In this document: positions 7,698 to 15,862 of the stretch, piece after piece
Position numbering within the stretch: position 1 is the first letter of the stretch
Layout: every line of letters starts with the position of its first letter
Assembly: GCF_014873875.1 (NCBI RefSeq)
Contig: NZ_JADBEM010000001.1
Coordinates: 8,122,001-8,186,000, forward strand
Origin: Actinopolymorpha pittospori
GTDB taxonomy: Bacteria; Actinomycetota; Actinomycetes; Propionibacteriales; Actinopolymorphaceae
Direction of reading: 5' to 3'
Length of the DNA stretch: 64,000 nt
The notes under the pieces: model-generated
Told to the model about the DNA's origin: nothing
What the model saw: the letters and a program-made list of their open reading frames with translations, nothing else
Databases searched by the model: none
Position numbers and translations under genes: made by a program

Positions 7698-8693
7698 TCA
7701 GGAGAAGCGGTCCCGCAGTTTGGGCAGTACGTCGCGGGCGAAGAGCTCGAGGAACCGCGCCTGGTCGTTGCCCGGACCGTGGAACACGAGTTCGGTGAAT
7801 CCCAGGTCGACGTACGGCGCGATCTTCTCGACCACCTCGTCAGGGTCGTCGGACACGATGAACCGCTTGGCGCCGACGAGCGGGTCGGCGTCGGCCAGGC
7901 GTTCGAGCTCCAACGGGTCGTCGACGCCCTGCTTCTGCTCCGGGCTCAGACCGAGCGCGGCCCACCAGGTGCAGGCCTCCTTCGCGGCCTGCAGGTCGGT
8001 GTCGTACGACACCTTGATCTCGATCTGGTTCGGGAGCTTCGCCGGGTCCTTGCCCGCGGCCTGCGCGCCCTCAGCGACCTTGCCGAGCACGCTCTCGTAC
8101 AGCTCGGGTGCCTTGCCGCTGGTCTGGATAACGCCGTCACCGATCCGACCGGCGAGCTTGCCCGCCAGCGGCCCGGAGGCGGCGAGGTAGATGGGCACGA
8201 GCACGTCGGGACGCTCGTACACGGTCGCCTTGTCGGTCCGGTAGTAGGTGCCGTCGAAGGTCACCCGCTCCCGCGTCCACAGCTCGCGGATCAGCGTCAC
8301 GGCCTCCGCCAGGCGCGCGCGGCGTTCTTTCCCGCCGGGCCAGGCGGTGCCGGTCGCCGGCACCTCGTTCATCGCCTCACCGGTACCCACGCCGAGGTAG
8401 ACCCGGCCCGGCGCCAGCTTCTCGATGGTGCCGAAACCCTGGGCGACAACGGACGGGTGGTAACGAAGCATCGGTGTCAGCACGCTCGTACCGATGGTGA
8501 GACGCTCCGACGCGTGCGCGAGCGCACCAAGCCAGCTGAAGACCAGTGGTGCGTGACCTCCGTGGTGGCGCCAGGGCTGGAAGTGGTCGGACACCGCGAC
8601 GATCTCGAACCCGAGTCGTTCGGCCAGGAGCGCGTAGTCAAGAAGCTCACGGGTGCCGAACTGCTCCGCCGAGGCCTTGTAGCCGTATTTCAC
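7698..8693 (-). CDS. fgd: F420-dependent glucose-6-phosphate dehydrogenase or close homologue
   Basis: A 331-residue luciferase-like barrel. GYKASAEQF at the N-terminus, VSDHFQPWRHHGGHAP, TSVLTP, LGVGTGEAMNE and TSGKAPELY all match the Fgd family closely. The Lys of TSGK, the Lys of SPEQKQGVDDP and the Arg of AKRFIV correspond to the three residues that hold the glucose-6-phosphate phosphate in Mycobacterium Fgd1, and Trp and His of HFQPW match the active site. The expected reaction is glucose-6-phosphate plus F420 to 6-phosphogluconolactone plus F420H2, supplying reduced F420 to enzymes such as the one at 61524. GTG start with GGGGAG five bases upstream. A close family member with another substrate is the alternative. 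Confidence 0.8.
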   Translation of the reverse strand: MKYGYKASAEQFGTRELLDYALLAERLGFEIVAVSDHFQPWRHHGGHAPLVFSWLGALAHASERLTIGTSVLTPMLRYHPSVVAQGFGTIEKLAPGRVYLGVGTGEAMNEVPATGTAWPGGKERRARLAEAVTLIRELWTRERVTFDGTYYRTDKATVYERPDVLVPIYLAASGPLAGKLAGRIGDGVIQTSGKAPELYESVLGKVAEGAQAAGKDPAKLPNQIEIKVSYDTDLQAAKEACTWWAALGLSPEQKQGVDDPLELERLADADPLVGAKRFIVSDDPDEVVEKIAPYVDLGFTELVFHGPGNDQARFLELFARDVLPKLRDRFS

Positions 8694-8712
8694 TCAAGCT
8701 CCCCTCTCGCTT

Positions 8713-8732
8713 CGCAGCTGTGAAGAGCTGCG
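8713..8732. promoter_or_regulatory. Inverted repeat in the fgd/8767 divergent region
   Basis: CGCAGCT, six bases, AGCTGCG: a perfect 7-bp palindrome in the 73-base divergent region, 20 bases before the fgd start. It may be an operator or a 5' leader hairpin; nothing decides between them. Confidence 0.35.
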
Positions 8733-8766
8733 TGTACGCCACCGTCAGTCTGGCACGCTAGGGGCG

Positions 8767-9405
8767 ATGGACCTTCAGCAGGCGAGAATGCTCCGCGACG
8801 TTCTCTCGGACACGGCGTGGTGGGACCGCACCCGCGCGTTCGGTCGCGCCCTTCGAACCTCCACCAGGACCCCGGGTGGCCTGCTCCTGATCGGTCCACC
8901 CGCCGCCGAGCCCTGGCATCTCACCGCCCATCTCGATGACGAGGCCCGCTTCGCCGGGCTCCCCGAGATGTCTCCGACCCTGGTGCGCTGGGATCCACCA
9001 CGCGGTGCGCCAAGCCAACTCGCGGTCGGGCTCGAGCGCCTGTCGACCGCCAAGCGCGGCGAGTCAGTGCTCGTGGTGGCGGAGACGGCACCGGAAGCGC
9101 TGCTCGAGCGCGTCCACGACGTACGCCGCGGCGGGGCGACCATCTTCGCTCTCGACACGGGTCACACAGAACTCGCGGGCATCGCGCACGAGGTCCTCTC
9201 CGTCGACACCGGAGTGGTTCCGGCAGGCAATGCCGCACGGACCGATCCTCTGGTCGAGCACCCGGCCGCCGGTCCGGCGATCTCCTTCGAGGGAGCACAA
9301 CACCTGCTGAGCCTCGCGGCCGCGGAAGCCGAGCCAGGGATGCCGAAAGGATTGCGATCCAGGCTCGCCCGACTGCTCGACGCCATCTCCGGGCCGGATG
9401 CCTGA
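8767..9405 (+). CDS. Conserved hypothetical protein (212 aa)
   Basis: Starts MDLQQARMLRDVLSDTAWWDRTR and shows an alternating alpha/beta pattern: GLLLIGPP, SVLVVAETAPEALLERVHDVRRGGATIFALD, then EVLSVDTGV. This resembles a Rossmann-like or SIS-like nucleotide or sugar-phosphate fold without a recognisable catalytic motif. No signal peptide or membrane segment. It is monocistronic, divergent from fgd and followed by a long intergenic region. I do not recognise the family and assign no function. Confidence 0.65.
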   Translation: MDLQQARMLRDVLSDTAWWDRTRAFGRALRTSTRTPGGLLLIGPPAAEPWHLTAHLDDEARFAGLPEMSPTLVRWDPPRGAPSQLAVGLERLSTAKRGESVLVVAETAPEALLERVHDVRRGGATIFALDTGHTELAGIAHEVLSVDTGVVPAGNAARTDPLVEHPAAGPAISFEGAQHLLSLAAAEAEPGMPKGLRSRLARLLDAISGPDA

Positions 9406-9611
9406 AGCGCCCGAGTGGGCTGTCTTGGTCCTGAATTCCTCGATTGAATAGTTGTCACTAATTCGCCCCGGCTCGAAGAATTGCCCGACCAGAGAAATCC
9501 GCCAAACCCCGCACTGATCAAGGAAATGCTTCGCTGTCAAGGGTTTACGAGACCGCCGAATGTCGCAAGATCCACTGAGATGGCGGGGCTACGTCCTTGC
9601 CACAGCAACGG

Positions 9612-9627
9612 TCCGGTAAATACCGGA
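9612..9627. promoter_or_regulatory. 16-bp palindrome before the histone-like gene
   Basis: TCCGGTA-AA-TACCGGA, a perfect palindrome with a two-base centre, lies 25 bases before the GTG at 9653 and just upstream of the GAGGGAGG ribosome binding site. Its position near the transcript start makes it a candidate operator. The whole 247-base gap 9406-9652 is relatively AT-rich and holds no other clear feature. Confidence 0.45.
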
Positions 9628-9652
9628 TGTCCCCGCAGAGGGAGGCAGTGCG

Positions 9653-10249
9653 GTGCCCACATCAGTGACATCAGCAGCAAAAAAGACCGCGAAGAAGGTC
9701 GCTCGAAAGGCCACGAAGGCTGTGGCTGGAAAAAGGACGACGGCGAAGCGGACGACCGCCAAGCGAACCACCGCGAAGCGGACGACCGCCAAGCGCGCCA
9801 CGGCCAAGAGGACCACCGCGAAGCGCGCCACGGCCAAGAAGACCCCCGCGAAGCGCGCGACCGCGAAGAGAGCCGCCAAGAAGACCACCAAGAAGGCGGC
9901 GGCGAAGAAGACCACCAAGAAGGCGGCCGCCAAGAAGACCACCAAGAAGGCGGCCGCCAAGAAGACCACCGCGAAGCGGACGGCGAAGAAGGCCGCCAAG
10001 CGCGCTCCGACCAAGAAGTCGACCGCCAAGCGCGCCCCCGCCAAGAAGGCCGCGGCGAAGCGCACGACGGCGAAGAAGTCGACCGCCAAGCGGACGACCG
10101 CGAAGAAGACCACCGCCCGGAAGACCGCGCGGAAGCTGACGGCGGGCCGGCGGACCCGGCCGGCGTTGGTGGACACGGCGATGGCGATGGTGGACTCCAC
10201 CATGGCAATGGCTCGTCCCTCGCCCCGGCGGTCCACGCGGAAGCGGTAG
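9653..10249 (+). CDS. Histone H1-like Lys/Ala/Thr-rich DNA-binding protein
   Basis: 198 residues, most of it degenerate repeats of AKRTT, AKKTT and AAAKK from about residue 12 to 155, like the C-terminal tails of eukaryotic H1 and of mycobacterial HupB. There is no HU-type globular domain; the N-terminus is only MPTSVTSAAKK and the C-terminal 40 residues lose the repeat. Such tails bind DNA through positive charge and compact the nucleoid. GTG start with GAGGGAGG at 9638-9645. Repetition at DNA level makes the length prone to change between strains and to assembly error. Function is inferred from composition only. Confidence 0.8.
   Translation: MPTSVTSAAKKTAKKVARKATKAVAGKRTTAKRTTAKRTTAKRTTAKRATAKRTTAKRATAKKTPAKRATAKRAAKKTTKKAAAKKTTKKAAAKKTTKKAAAKKTTAKRTAKKAAKRAPTKKSTAKRAPAKKAAAKRTTAKKSTAKRTTAKKTTARKTARKLTAGRRTRPALVDTAMAMVDSTMAMARPSPRRSTRKR
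9739..10125 (+). repeat. Degenerate short tandem repeats encoding AKRTT/AKKTT
   Basis: Units such as GCGAAGCGGACGACC and GCCAAGAAGACCACC repeat with small changes through most of the histone-like gene. A long antisense frame runs through the same repeats and is an artefact of them. Confidence 0.7.
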
Positions 10250-10260
10250 CCGCGCTGCCT

Positions 10261-10298
10261 GGGTGTGGAGGCGTGACTGCTGGCACGTCACCACACCC
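10261..10298 (+). terminator. Terminator-like hairpin after the histone-like gene
   Basis: GGGTGTGG (10261-10268) pairs with CCACACCC (10291-10298) over 22 bases that contain a second short GTGAC/GTCAC pair. It begins 12 bases after the stop codon. Confidence 0.5.
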
Positions 10299-10333
10299 AC
10301 GCGTCACCGTGCTCACCGGTGCACGGGCCTGCG

Positions 10334-10354
10334 GGCCGCCGCACGACGGCGGCC
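10334..10354 (-). terminator. Terminator hairpin after the 10377 gene
   Basis: Stem GGCCGCCG / CGGCGGCC with a five-base loop, 23 bases beyond the stop of the minus-strand gene at 10377. With 10261-10298 it separates two convergent genes. Confidence 0.6.
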
Positions 10355-10376
10355 TGCGCCCACGCGCCGGTCCACG

Positions 10377-10586
10377 TCAGCGACTGGCTTCGTCCTCATC
10401 GTCGGACCACCGCGGGTCGTGGTCCCACGTTTCGTTGCGCTCGGCGACCTTGTCGAGGGCGCGTTCGGCTTCGGCCCGGCTCGGGTAGGGGCCGAGCCGG
10501 TCCGCGGCCTTACAGCCCTCCCGCGGCTCGACCGTGTGATGACGGAGACAAAAGAACCATTCCGGCTGCTCCATGCTCATGCCCAT
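10377..10586 (-). CDS. Small SPOR-like actinobacterial protein (about 69 aa)
   Basis: The conserved core is MEQPEWFFCLRHHTVEPREGC followed by ADRLGPYPSRAEAERALDKVAERN and an acidic tail. The GPYPSRAEAERAL part is the strand-helix unit seen in SPOR-type repeats. The frame runs back to 10643, but the ATG at 10586 (or 10580) with GGGGAAAG just upstream fits better and starts close to the conserved region. No known function; it is divergent from map with only 74 bases between starts, a frequent actinobacterial arrangement as far as I recall. Confidence 0.7.
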   Translation of the reverse strand: MGMSMEQPEWFFCLRHHTVEPREGCKAADRLGPYPSRAEAERALDKVAERNETWDHDPRWSDDEDEASR

Positions 10587-10645
10587 GAGCTTTCCCCAGC
10601 ACGGCGGCCGCGGCAACTCCTGACGGCGCCGCGCGGGTCGCACCG

Positions 10646-10651
10646 TAGAAT
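10646..10651 (+). promoter_or_regulatory. -10 element of map, near-leaderless
   Basis: TAGAAT lies nine bases before the map ATG, so the transcript would start only a few bases ahead of the start codon. No Shine-Dalgarno sequence is present. Confidence 0.5.
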
Positions 10652-10660
10652 CCGGGAATC

Positions 10661-11518
10661 ATGGGCACTCTCGTTCCGGCGACCATCTCCCCCCGCCGCA
10701 AGGTTCCGCACACCATCGAGCGTCCGGAGTACGTCGACAAGCCTGGTCCGTCCAGGTTCACCGGGACCGAGGTCAAGGACGCTGACACGATCGCCCGGAT
10801 GCGGGGCGCGGGGCGGCTCGCGGCGCAGGCCCTGCAGGAGGTCGGCCGGCACGTGGCGCCCGGGGTGACCACGGACGAACTCGACCGGATCGGGCACGAG
10901 TTCCTCACCGACGCCGGCGCCTATCCCTCCACCCTCGGTTATCGCGGCTTCCCGAAGTCGCTGTGCACCTCGGTCAACGAGGTCATCTGTCACGGCATCC
11001 CCGACGCGCGGCCGCTGGAGGACGGCGACCTCGTCAACATCGACATCACCGCCTTCATCGGCGGGGTGCACGGCGACACCAACGCCACCTTCCTCGCGGG
11101 CGAGGTCGCGGAGGACCGCCGGCTGCTGGTCGAGCGCACGCACGAGGCGATGATGCGCGGCATCAAGGCCGTACGCCCCGGTCGTGAGGTCAACGTGATC
11201 GGCCGGGTGATCGCGTCGTACGCCAAGCGCTTCGGGTACGGCGTGGTGGAGGAGTTCACCGGACACGGCATCGGTACGTCGTTCCACTCCGGCCTGATCA
11301 TTCCGCACTACGACGAGCCACGCTTCGACACGGTGATCGAGGCCGGCATGACGTTCACCATCGAGCCGATGCTCACCCTCGGCACCCACGAGTGGGACAT
11401 GTGGGAGGACGGCTGGACCGTGCTGACCAAGGATCGCCGAGCCTCGGCGCAGTTCGAGCACACGATCCTGGTGACCGACTCCGGTGCGGAGATCCTGACC
11501 CTCGTCGACGCCGCCTGA
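10661..11518 (+). CDS. map: Methionine aminopeptidase, type I
   Basis: 285 residues. The five metal ligands are visible: Asp in [10 protein letters not shown], Asp in HGDTNATF, His in [11 protein letters not shown], Glu in FTIEPM and Glu in FEHTI. It removes the initiator Met from nascent proteins after deformylation. The 40-residue N-terminal extension with PRRKVP and RPEYV is the SH3-binding-like linker of actinobacterial type Ic enzymes, which can dock at the ribosome tunnel. Actinobacteria often have two map genes; this is the longer form. Single gene, convergent with the glycosyltransferase at 11579. Confidence 0.95.
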   Translation: MGTLVPATISPRRKVPHTIERPEYVDKPGPSRFTGTEVKDADTIARMRGAGRLAAQALQEVGRHVAPGVTTDELDRIGHEFLTDAGAYPSTLGYRGFPKSLCTSVNEVICHGIPDARPLEDGDLVNIDITAFIGGVHGDTNATFLAGEVAEDRRLLVERTHEAMMRGIKAVRPGREVNVIGRVIASYAKRFGYGVVEEFTGHGIGTSFHSGLIIPHYDEPRFDTVIEAGMTFTIEPMLTLGTHEWDMWEDGWTVLTKDRRASAQFEHTILVTDSGAEILTLVDAA

Positions 11519-11578
11519 GCGGCCGGGCGCCGCGGTACGCGGACGCCGTCCCGTTCATGCGGCCCGTGAGCCGGTTGG

Positions 11579-12997
11579 TCAGCCAGACCCGGGCGCACCG
11601 GTGCGTGCGCGCGTCCACAGGCTCACTCGCAGACCCGCGAAGGTCTGCGTGCGGAGCTGGCGCAGCCCGGTCACGCCGGACGGCTTCGTCCGCTGCCAGT
11701 CCGGCTGCAGCACCCAGACGCGGTGGACGCTTGCCGGCAGGGCGCCGCTCACGCGTCGCGGCTGGCAGGAGCCGTCCCGGAGGTAATAGCGCAGCGCGCG
11801 CACGGTGTCCAGCGTCTCCTGGACGGCGTCGTCCGCACGGCAGTCGGCGGCGATCATCCGCGCCGCCGAACGGTAGTCCGGACCATGGCCGGCCGGCCCG
11901 CGCATCTGCGTGAGCGGTACCCAGGCGACCGCGAGGGCGAGCAGGCCGACGAGTCCGGCCTGCCAGGAGCCGAAGCGCCGGAACGCCGCGCCCGCCAGCA
12001 GGGCCAGCGCCGGCGCGCACACGAGCAGGTAACGCGGCAGGAACGCCGGAGTCAGCAGGCCGAGGATCGCGAGAAGAAGCGGAGGTAGGCCGAACCACGC
12101 GACCAGCGCGACGCTCAGCCGATCGCGGCGCAGGCCGAGCACCGCGAGCGTTGCGAGCAGCACCAGGAAGGCGGTCGTTCCGGCCATCGCGGTGAAGGCA
12201 TCGCCAAGCGTGGACAGGCTCGGGGGCTCGATCCAGGAGATGGTCGCACGCTGTCGGAACGCCGCGGCTCCCACCAACGCCGGCGCGACGAGGCCGGCGG
12301 CCACGGCGATGAGCCAGGCCTTCCACGGCCGTGTCCCGCCGGCTCCGTCGGCACGCCGGGCGGCCACCAGGAGGGGATGCGCCACGAGCGTGAGCAGCGC
12401 GAAGACGTGGACGACACCGAGCAGGGCGACCGCCACGGCGTAGCCGATCCAGCCGACTCGGCCAACCCAGCCGACCCGACCAGGGCGCGTGCCGGCGCGC
12501 CACAGACACCAGACCGCCGCGACCGCGAGGAACAACGCCAGCGCGTAGGGCCGGGCCTCCTGTGCGTACCGCGAAGCCATCGGTGAGAGGGCGAGCAGGA
12601 GGCCGCTCGCGACGGCACTGGAGTTGCCCCACCAGCGGCGGGCGAGGTCGGCGACCAGCGCCACCGCCGCGACCATCGCGAGCGCCGACGGCAACCGTAG
12701 CCAGGCCTCACCCTCGCCGAGACGGGTCCACCCGTGCAGCAGGAGATAGTAGGCGCCGAGGCCGGCGTCTCGATGGGAGAGGAAGTCGATCAGGCTGCCG
12801 AGTGAGCGGTCGGTGTCCTGTGCGGTCGCCGCCTCGTCCAGCCAGAGTGCCGGAGTCCCGATCCGCCAGAGATGGAGAACGAGCGCGCAGAGCACCGGAA
12901 GCGCAAGAGCCGCGACGGCGGCCGGGCTGCGCCTGCGTGGGCTGCGGGTCGGGGGCGGCGTGGGCGACACGGTCGAGACGACCTGCGCCACACCCAC
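11579..12997 (-). CDS. Polytopic membrane glycosyltransferase (GT39/ArnT-like)
   Basis: 472 residues with about 10-12 hydrophobic segments. After the first membrane segment comes PALWLDEAATA, the extracytoplasmic loop with the Asp-Glu pair conserved in GT-C transferases (PMT, ArnT), then YAQEARPYAL. The soluble C-terminal region begins at about residue 375. It should transfer a sugar from a polyprenyl-phosphate donor to a cell-envelope acceptor outside the membrane. It lies 28 bases downstream of the LexA-boxed small gene on the same strand, so it may be co-transcribed and damage-inducible (inference). GTG start at 12997; GTG 12991 is also possible. Donor and acceptor are unknown. Confidence 0.8.
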   Translation of the reverse strand: MGVAQVVSTVSPTPPPTRSPRRRSPAAVAALALPVLCALVLHLWRIGTPALWLDEAATAQDTDRSLGSLIDFLSHRDAGLGAYYLLLHGWTRLGEGEAWLRLPSALAMVAAVALVADLARRWWGNSSAVASGLLLALSPMASRYAQEARPYALALFLAVAAVWCLWRAGTRPGRVGWVGRVGWIGYAVAVALLGVVHVFALLTLVAHPLLVAARRADGAGGTRPWKAWLIAVAAGLVAPALVGAAAFRQRATISWIEPPSLSTLGDAFTAMAGTTAFLVLLATLAVLGLRRDRLSVALVAWFGLPPLLLAILGLLTPAFLPRYLLVCAPALALLAGAAFRRFGSWQAGLVGLLALAVAWVPLTQMRGPAGHGPDYRSAARMIAADCRADDAVQETLDTVRALRYYLRDGSCQPRRVSGALPASVHRVWVLQPDWQRTKPSGVTGLRQLRTQTFAGLRVSLWTRARTGAPGSG

Positions 12998-13025
12998 ACC
13001 CCCTCAGACGCCCGCGGCCCCGCGG

Positions 13026-13178
13026 TCAGATCTGGGACTGTCCGCGGCGTAGTTCGGAGACGATCTGCTCGGCGTCACGCCTCGTCATGTCGAGGCGTGG
13101 AATCCACCAGTCGTCGTTGTCCGCGTCCCAGATGCCGTAACCATAGTCGGTCTGTCGTACGACGAATCGCTCGCTCAC
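13026..13178 (-). CDS. Small protein (50 aa), likely SOS-regulated
   Basis: GTG 13178 has GGAGG seven bases upstream, among the best ribosome binding sites in the window, and the frame stays open for 50 codons. The peptide has YGYGIWDADNDDWW near residues 12-25, then an amphipathic helix MTRRDAEQIVSELRRG. There is no signal peptide or membrane segment. A perfect LexA box lies 36 bases upstream in the promoter. Small LexA-controlled proteins in other bacteria include cell-division inhibitors, but those are usually membrane or LysM proteins and nothing here shows such a role. The downstream glycosyltransferase may be co-expressed. No family recognised. Confidence 0.75.
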   Translation of the reverse strand: MSERFVVRQTDYGYGIWDADNDDWWIPRLDMTRRDAEQIVSELRRGQSQI

Positions 13179-13214
13179 CAGATGACCTCCCCATGCCCAA
13201 TGAACAAAAGACTA

Positions 13215-13230
13215 TCGAACGCGTGTTCGA
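13215..13230. promoter_or_regulatory. LexA (SOS) box, perfect match
   Basis: TCGAAC-GCGT-GTTCGA is the actinobacterial LexA operator (TCGAAC N4 GTTCGA) without mismatch. It fills the 16-base spacer of a minus-strand promoter, -35 TTGCGT (13236-13231) and -10 TAGTCT (13214-13209), placed to drive the 50-residue gene at 13178. No plus-strand gene is near. Confidence 0.85.
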
Positions 13231-13311
13231 ACGCAAGTGCCGACCAGGATGCGGACAGCCGGACGCCCACGCCCCGCGCGGTCGCTGCGAGGGGTGTGCG
13301 AGCGTTCTCCG

Positions 13312-13821
13312 TCAGTCGTCGCGAGTGGTGCGGGTCTGAACGGCGACGAGCCGTGCCAGCTCCCGAACCGCGGCACGGGCACGCGGCCCGTCGGCGGACT
13401 GGATCGCCATCACCGACACGGTCGTGCCGTCGTCAAGATCGAGTTGGACCCAGGGATCACCCGAGCGCAGGCCGACCCGTACGACCTGGGCCCATTCCAA
13501 CGTGCGGGTCCTGGTCAGGTTGACCACGGTGAGTCCCCGCTCGTCGGCGCAGACCCGCATCCGGGCGACCCTTTGCAGGCCGAACAGGATGGCGAGCAAC
13601 ACGAGGAGCAGTGTCACCGTCTGGAGCAGGTTGAACTGGGCGCGCACCTCAGCGGGAAAGGCGATCCACATCGCGGCGGCCGCGGCGGCGAGCACCACCC
13701 CCATCACGACGGCGACGGCCGGACCCAGGCGGGGCCGCCAGGTGTGCGGCAGCGCCGGCACGCCGGCAGACTCGGCGGGGCCGGTCGGCTCGGGAGCGGA
13801 CCCGGGCTCACGTGATGACAT
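13312..13821 (-). CDS. PH-domain membrane protein
   Basis: About 169 residues from ATG 13821. Two hydrophobic segments (AVAVVMGVVLAAAAAAMWIAF and LLQTVTLLLVLLAILFGL) are followed by a small beta-rich domain: MRVCADERGLTVVNLTRTRTLEWAQVV and GDPWVQLDLDDGTTVSVMAIQ, the pattern of bacterial PH_6 domains, with ARAAVRELARL as the closing helix. It lies 11 bases downstream of hisG on the same strand, so it probably rides on the his operon. Its role is unknown; such proteins are common behind hisG in actinobacteria. The frame extends upstream to 13890 but would then overlap hisG. Confidence 0.8.
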   Translation of the reverse strand: MSSREPGSAPEPTGPAESAGVPALPHTWRPRLGPAVAVVMGVVLAAAAAAMWIAFPAEVRAQFNLLQTVTLLLVLLAILFGLQRVARMRVCADERGLTVVNLTRTRTLEWAQVVRVGLRSGDPWVQLDLDDGTTVSVMAIQSADGPRARAAVRELARLVAVQTRTTRDD

Positions 13822-13832
13822 GGACGCACCGA

Positions 13833-14693
13833 TCAGAGTCGGCAGGCGTGGATACTCGTCACCAGAATGGCACGAGCCCCGATCTCCCACAGCTCGTCCA
13901 TCAATCGCTGGGCGTCCTTCCGGGGCACCATCACGCGCACCGCGACCCAGCCGGCCCGATGCAGCGGCGACACGGTCGGCCCTTCGAGTCCGGGCGCGAT
14001 CGCCGACGCCTCGTCCACCCGGTCCGCGGCGATGTCGAAGTCCATCAACACGTAGTCGCGCGCGACCAGAACGCCCTGCAACCGACGGAGCAGCAGCTCG
14101 AGCCCGGCGGGGTCGGCGGTGCCGTCCCGCTTGACGAGGACCGCCTCGGACTGAAGGATCGGGTCCCCGAACAGGACCAGGCCCGCCTGCCGCAGCGTCG
14201 CGCCGGTCTCCACCACGTCGGCGATCACGTCGGCCACCCCGAGCTGGATGGCCGTCTCGACGGCGCCGTCCAGGTGGGTCACGTGCGCGTTGACGTTGTG
14301 GTCGGCGAGGTACTTCGTGACCAGACCGGTGTAGGACGTGGCCACCCGCATGCCCTCGAGGTCGGCAACGGATGCCGCCGTGCCCGGCCTGCTCGCGAGC
14401 CGGAACGTCGAGCGGGCGAAGCCGAGGGTGAGAAGCTCCTTCGCCGGCGCCCCGGCGTCGAGCAGCAGGTCGCGACCGGTGACGCCGACGTCGAGAGTGC
14501 CCTCACCGACGTAGATCGCGATGTCCTTCGGGCGCAGGTAGTAGAACTCGATCTGGTTCTCGGGATCGATCAGGACCAGTTCTTTGGAGCTGCCGCGCTG
14601 GCGATAACCGGCCTCGCGCAACATCTGGGTGGCGGGTTCGGCGAGAGCACCCTTGTTCGGAATGGCGACACGCAACATTGGGTTTCGACTCAT
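13833..14693 (-). CDS. hisG: ATP phosphoribosyltransferase, long form
   Basis: First step of histidine synthesis: ATP plus PRPP to phosphoribosyl-ATP. LRVAIPNKGALAEPATQML is the N-terminus, EGTLDVGVTGRDLL and VADVIADVVETGATLRQAGL the catalytic core, the latter being the PRPP loop. The C-terminal 75 residues (PTVSPLHRAGWVAVRVMVPRKD) are the ACT-like domain that binds histidine for feedback inhibition, so this is the hexameric long form that does not need HisZ. ATG 14693 (MSRNPMLRV) is chosen; ATG 14678 (MLRVAIPNKG) is equally plausible. hisE lies just upstream. Confidence 0.95.
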   Translation of the reverse strand: MSRNPMLRVAIPNKGALAEPATQMLREAGYRQRGSSKELVLIDPENQIEFYYLRPKDIAIYVGEGTLDVGVTGRDLLLDAGAPAKELLTLGFARSTFRLASRPGTAASVADLEGMRVATSYTGLVTKYLADHNVNAHVTHLDGAVETAIQLGVADVIADVVETGATLRQAGLVLFGDPILQSEAVLVKRDGTADPAGLELLLRRLQGVLVARDYVLMDFDIAADRVDEASAIAPGLEGPTVSPLHRAGWVAVRVMVPRKDAQRLMDELWEIGARAILVTSIHACRL

Positions 14694-14747
14694 TTCCTCA
14701 GCCTGGACGGGATTCGTACGTCGATCAGGGGTGAGGGTCACTCACCC

Positions 14748-15011
14748 TTACAGATGCGCGTACACGTCGTCGAGGTCGAGATCGCAAGCGAGCATCAGCA
14801 CCTGGGCGTGGTAGAGCAACTGGGAGATCTCCTCGGCGGCCCGTTCCCGTGACTCGTGTTCGGCCGCCATCCATGCCTCGGCCGCCTCCTCGACGAGCTT
14901 CTTGCCGATGGCATGGACGCCCGCGTCCAGCTCCGCGACGGTGCCCGAGCCCTCCGGACGCGTCACGGCCTTCGCGGCCAGCTCGGCAAACAACTCCTCG
15001 AACGTCTTCAT
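14748..15011 (-). CDS. hisE: Phosphoribosyl-ATP pyrophosphatase
   Basis: 87 residues from ATG 15011: [16 protein letters not shown], then [17 protein letters not shown] and [17 protein letters not shown], the ExxE and ExxxD-like helices of the alpha-helical MazG-related HisE fold that bind magnesium pyrophosphate. It hydrolyses phosphoribosyl-ATP to phosphoribosyl-AMP, the second histidine step. hisG follows, separated by a small hairpin GGGTGAG / CTCACCC just after the hisE stop. The frame stays open to 15134 but the conserved start is at 15011. Confidence 0.92.
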   Translation of the reverse strand: MKTFEELFAELAAKAVTRPEGSGTVAELDAGVHAIGKKLVEEAAEAWMAAEHESRERAAEEISQLLYHAQVLMLACDLDLDDVYAHL

Positions 15012-15157
15012 GCGGGTTGGGTTCCTGGGATCGAAGTTCGATGGTGCGTGGACGGGCTCAAGACTAGGGCCTGTGCCACGAACGAGGATCGTTGGGTGAG
15101 TAGCTGATCCACCCCTCCCGGGCCGCGGCGCCAACGGCGAAAGGCCTGGCCGCGGGC

Positions 15158-15862
15158 TCAGGCGAGGCCGGAACGCACGGCGTACAACGCGGCCTGGGTC
15201 CGGTCGGCCAGGTTGAGCTTCGCGAGGATCGAGGACACGTGCGTCTTCACGGTCTTCTCCGACAGCACCAGTGCGCGTGCGATCTCCCGGTTTGAGCGGC
15301 CATGGGCGATCTCGACCAGAACCTCGCGTTCACGGTCGGTGAGCGCGTCGGTACGTTCGTCGGCGTTCTCGCCGCGCAGCAACGCTCCGGCGACCTCCGG
15401 CTCGAGCAGGATCTGACCGGAGTGGACGGCGCGGATCGCCTGGGCCAGCGCGTCCGGGTCCACGTCCTTGAAGAGGTAACCCGCGGCACCGGCGCGCAGC
15501 GCGGGAACGACCGTGGCCGGCTCGGTGAACGACGTGAGGACGAGCACCCGCGTCGTGGTGCCGCGGTCACGAAGGATGCGCAGTGCCTCCACGCCGTCGA
15601 TGCCCGGCAGTTGCAGGTCGAGCAACATCACGTCGGGCCGCAACTCCTCGACCCTGGCCACCGCCGCCTCACCGTCACCGGCCTCGCCCACGACCTCGAT
15701 GTCGTCCTGGATGTCCAGGAACGTCCGCAGCCCGTGCCGGACCACCTGGTGGTCGTCGACCACGAGCACCCGGATCGGACCGCTGCGCTCGTTGGTCTCG
15801 CGTCCGTCCGCCACGTGTGCTGCCACCTCGTCCACCCCACCGTCGGTCACGCTGTCAGTCAC
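15158..15862 (-). CDS. NarL/LuxR-family response regulator
   Basis: 234 residues from GTG 15862, whose codon overlaps the stop of the kinase gene by eight bases. The receiver domain begins at [16 protein letters not shown] (about residue 30) with the phospho-acceptor Asp in [13 protein letters not shown] and Thr/Lys in LVLTSF and YLFKDV. The HTH domain reads [25 protein letters not shown], then [14 protein letters not shown] start nearer residue 25 is possible. It is the partner of the GAF kinase upstream and probably binds a GGGACC-type site in front of it (inference). Confidence 0.92.
   Translation of the reverse strand: MTDSVTDGGVDEVAAHVADGRETNERSGPIRVLVVDDHQVVRHGLRTFLDIQDDIEVVGEAGDGEAAVARVEELRPDVMLLDLQLPGIDGVEALRILRDRGTTTRVLVLTSFTEPATVVPALRAGAAGYLFKDVDPDALAQAIRAVHSGQILLEPEVAGALLRGENADERTDALTDREREVLVEIAHGRSNREIARALVLSEKTVKTHVSSILAKLNLADRTQAALYAVRSGLA

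Noticed and set aside
5308-8190. 960-codon plus-strand frame across katA and neighbours
   Set aside because: Runs antisense through catalase, the FurA box and the F420 gene; no domain, no ribosome binding site.
9739-10125. CRISPR array or minisatellite
   Set aside because: The repeats are degenerate, without spacers, and encode AKRTT/AKKTT in frame.
9589-10236. Minus-strand frames opposite the histone-like gene (Ala/Val/Phe-rich repeats)
   Set aside because: They are the reverse complement of the Lys/Ala/Thr repeats; the plus-strand frame has the ribosome binding site and a known protein type.
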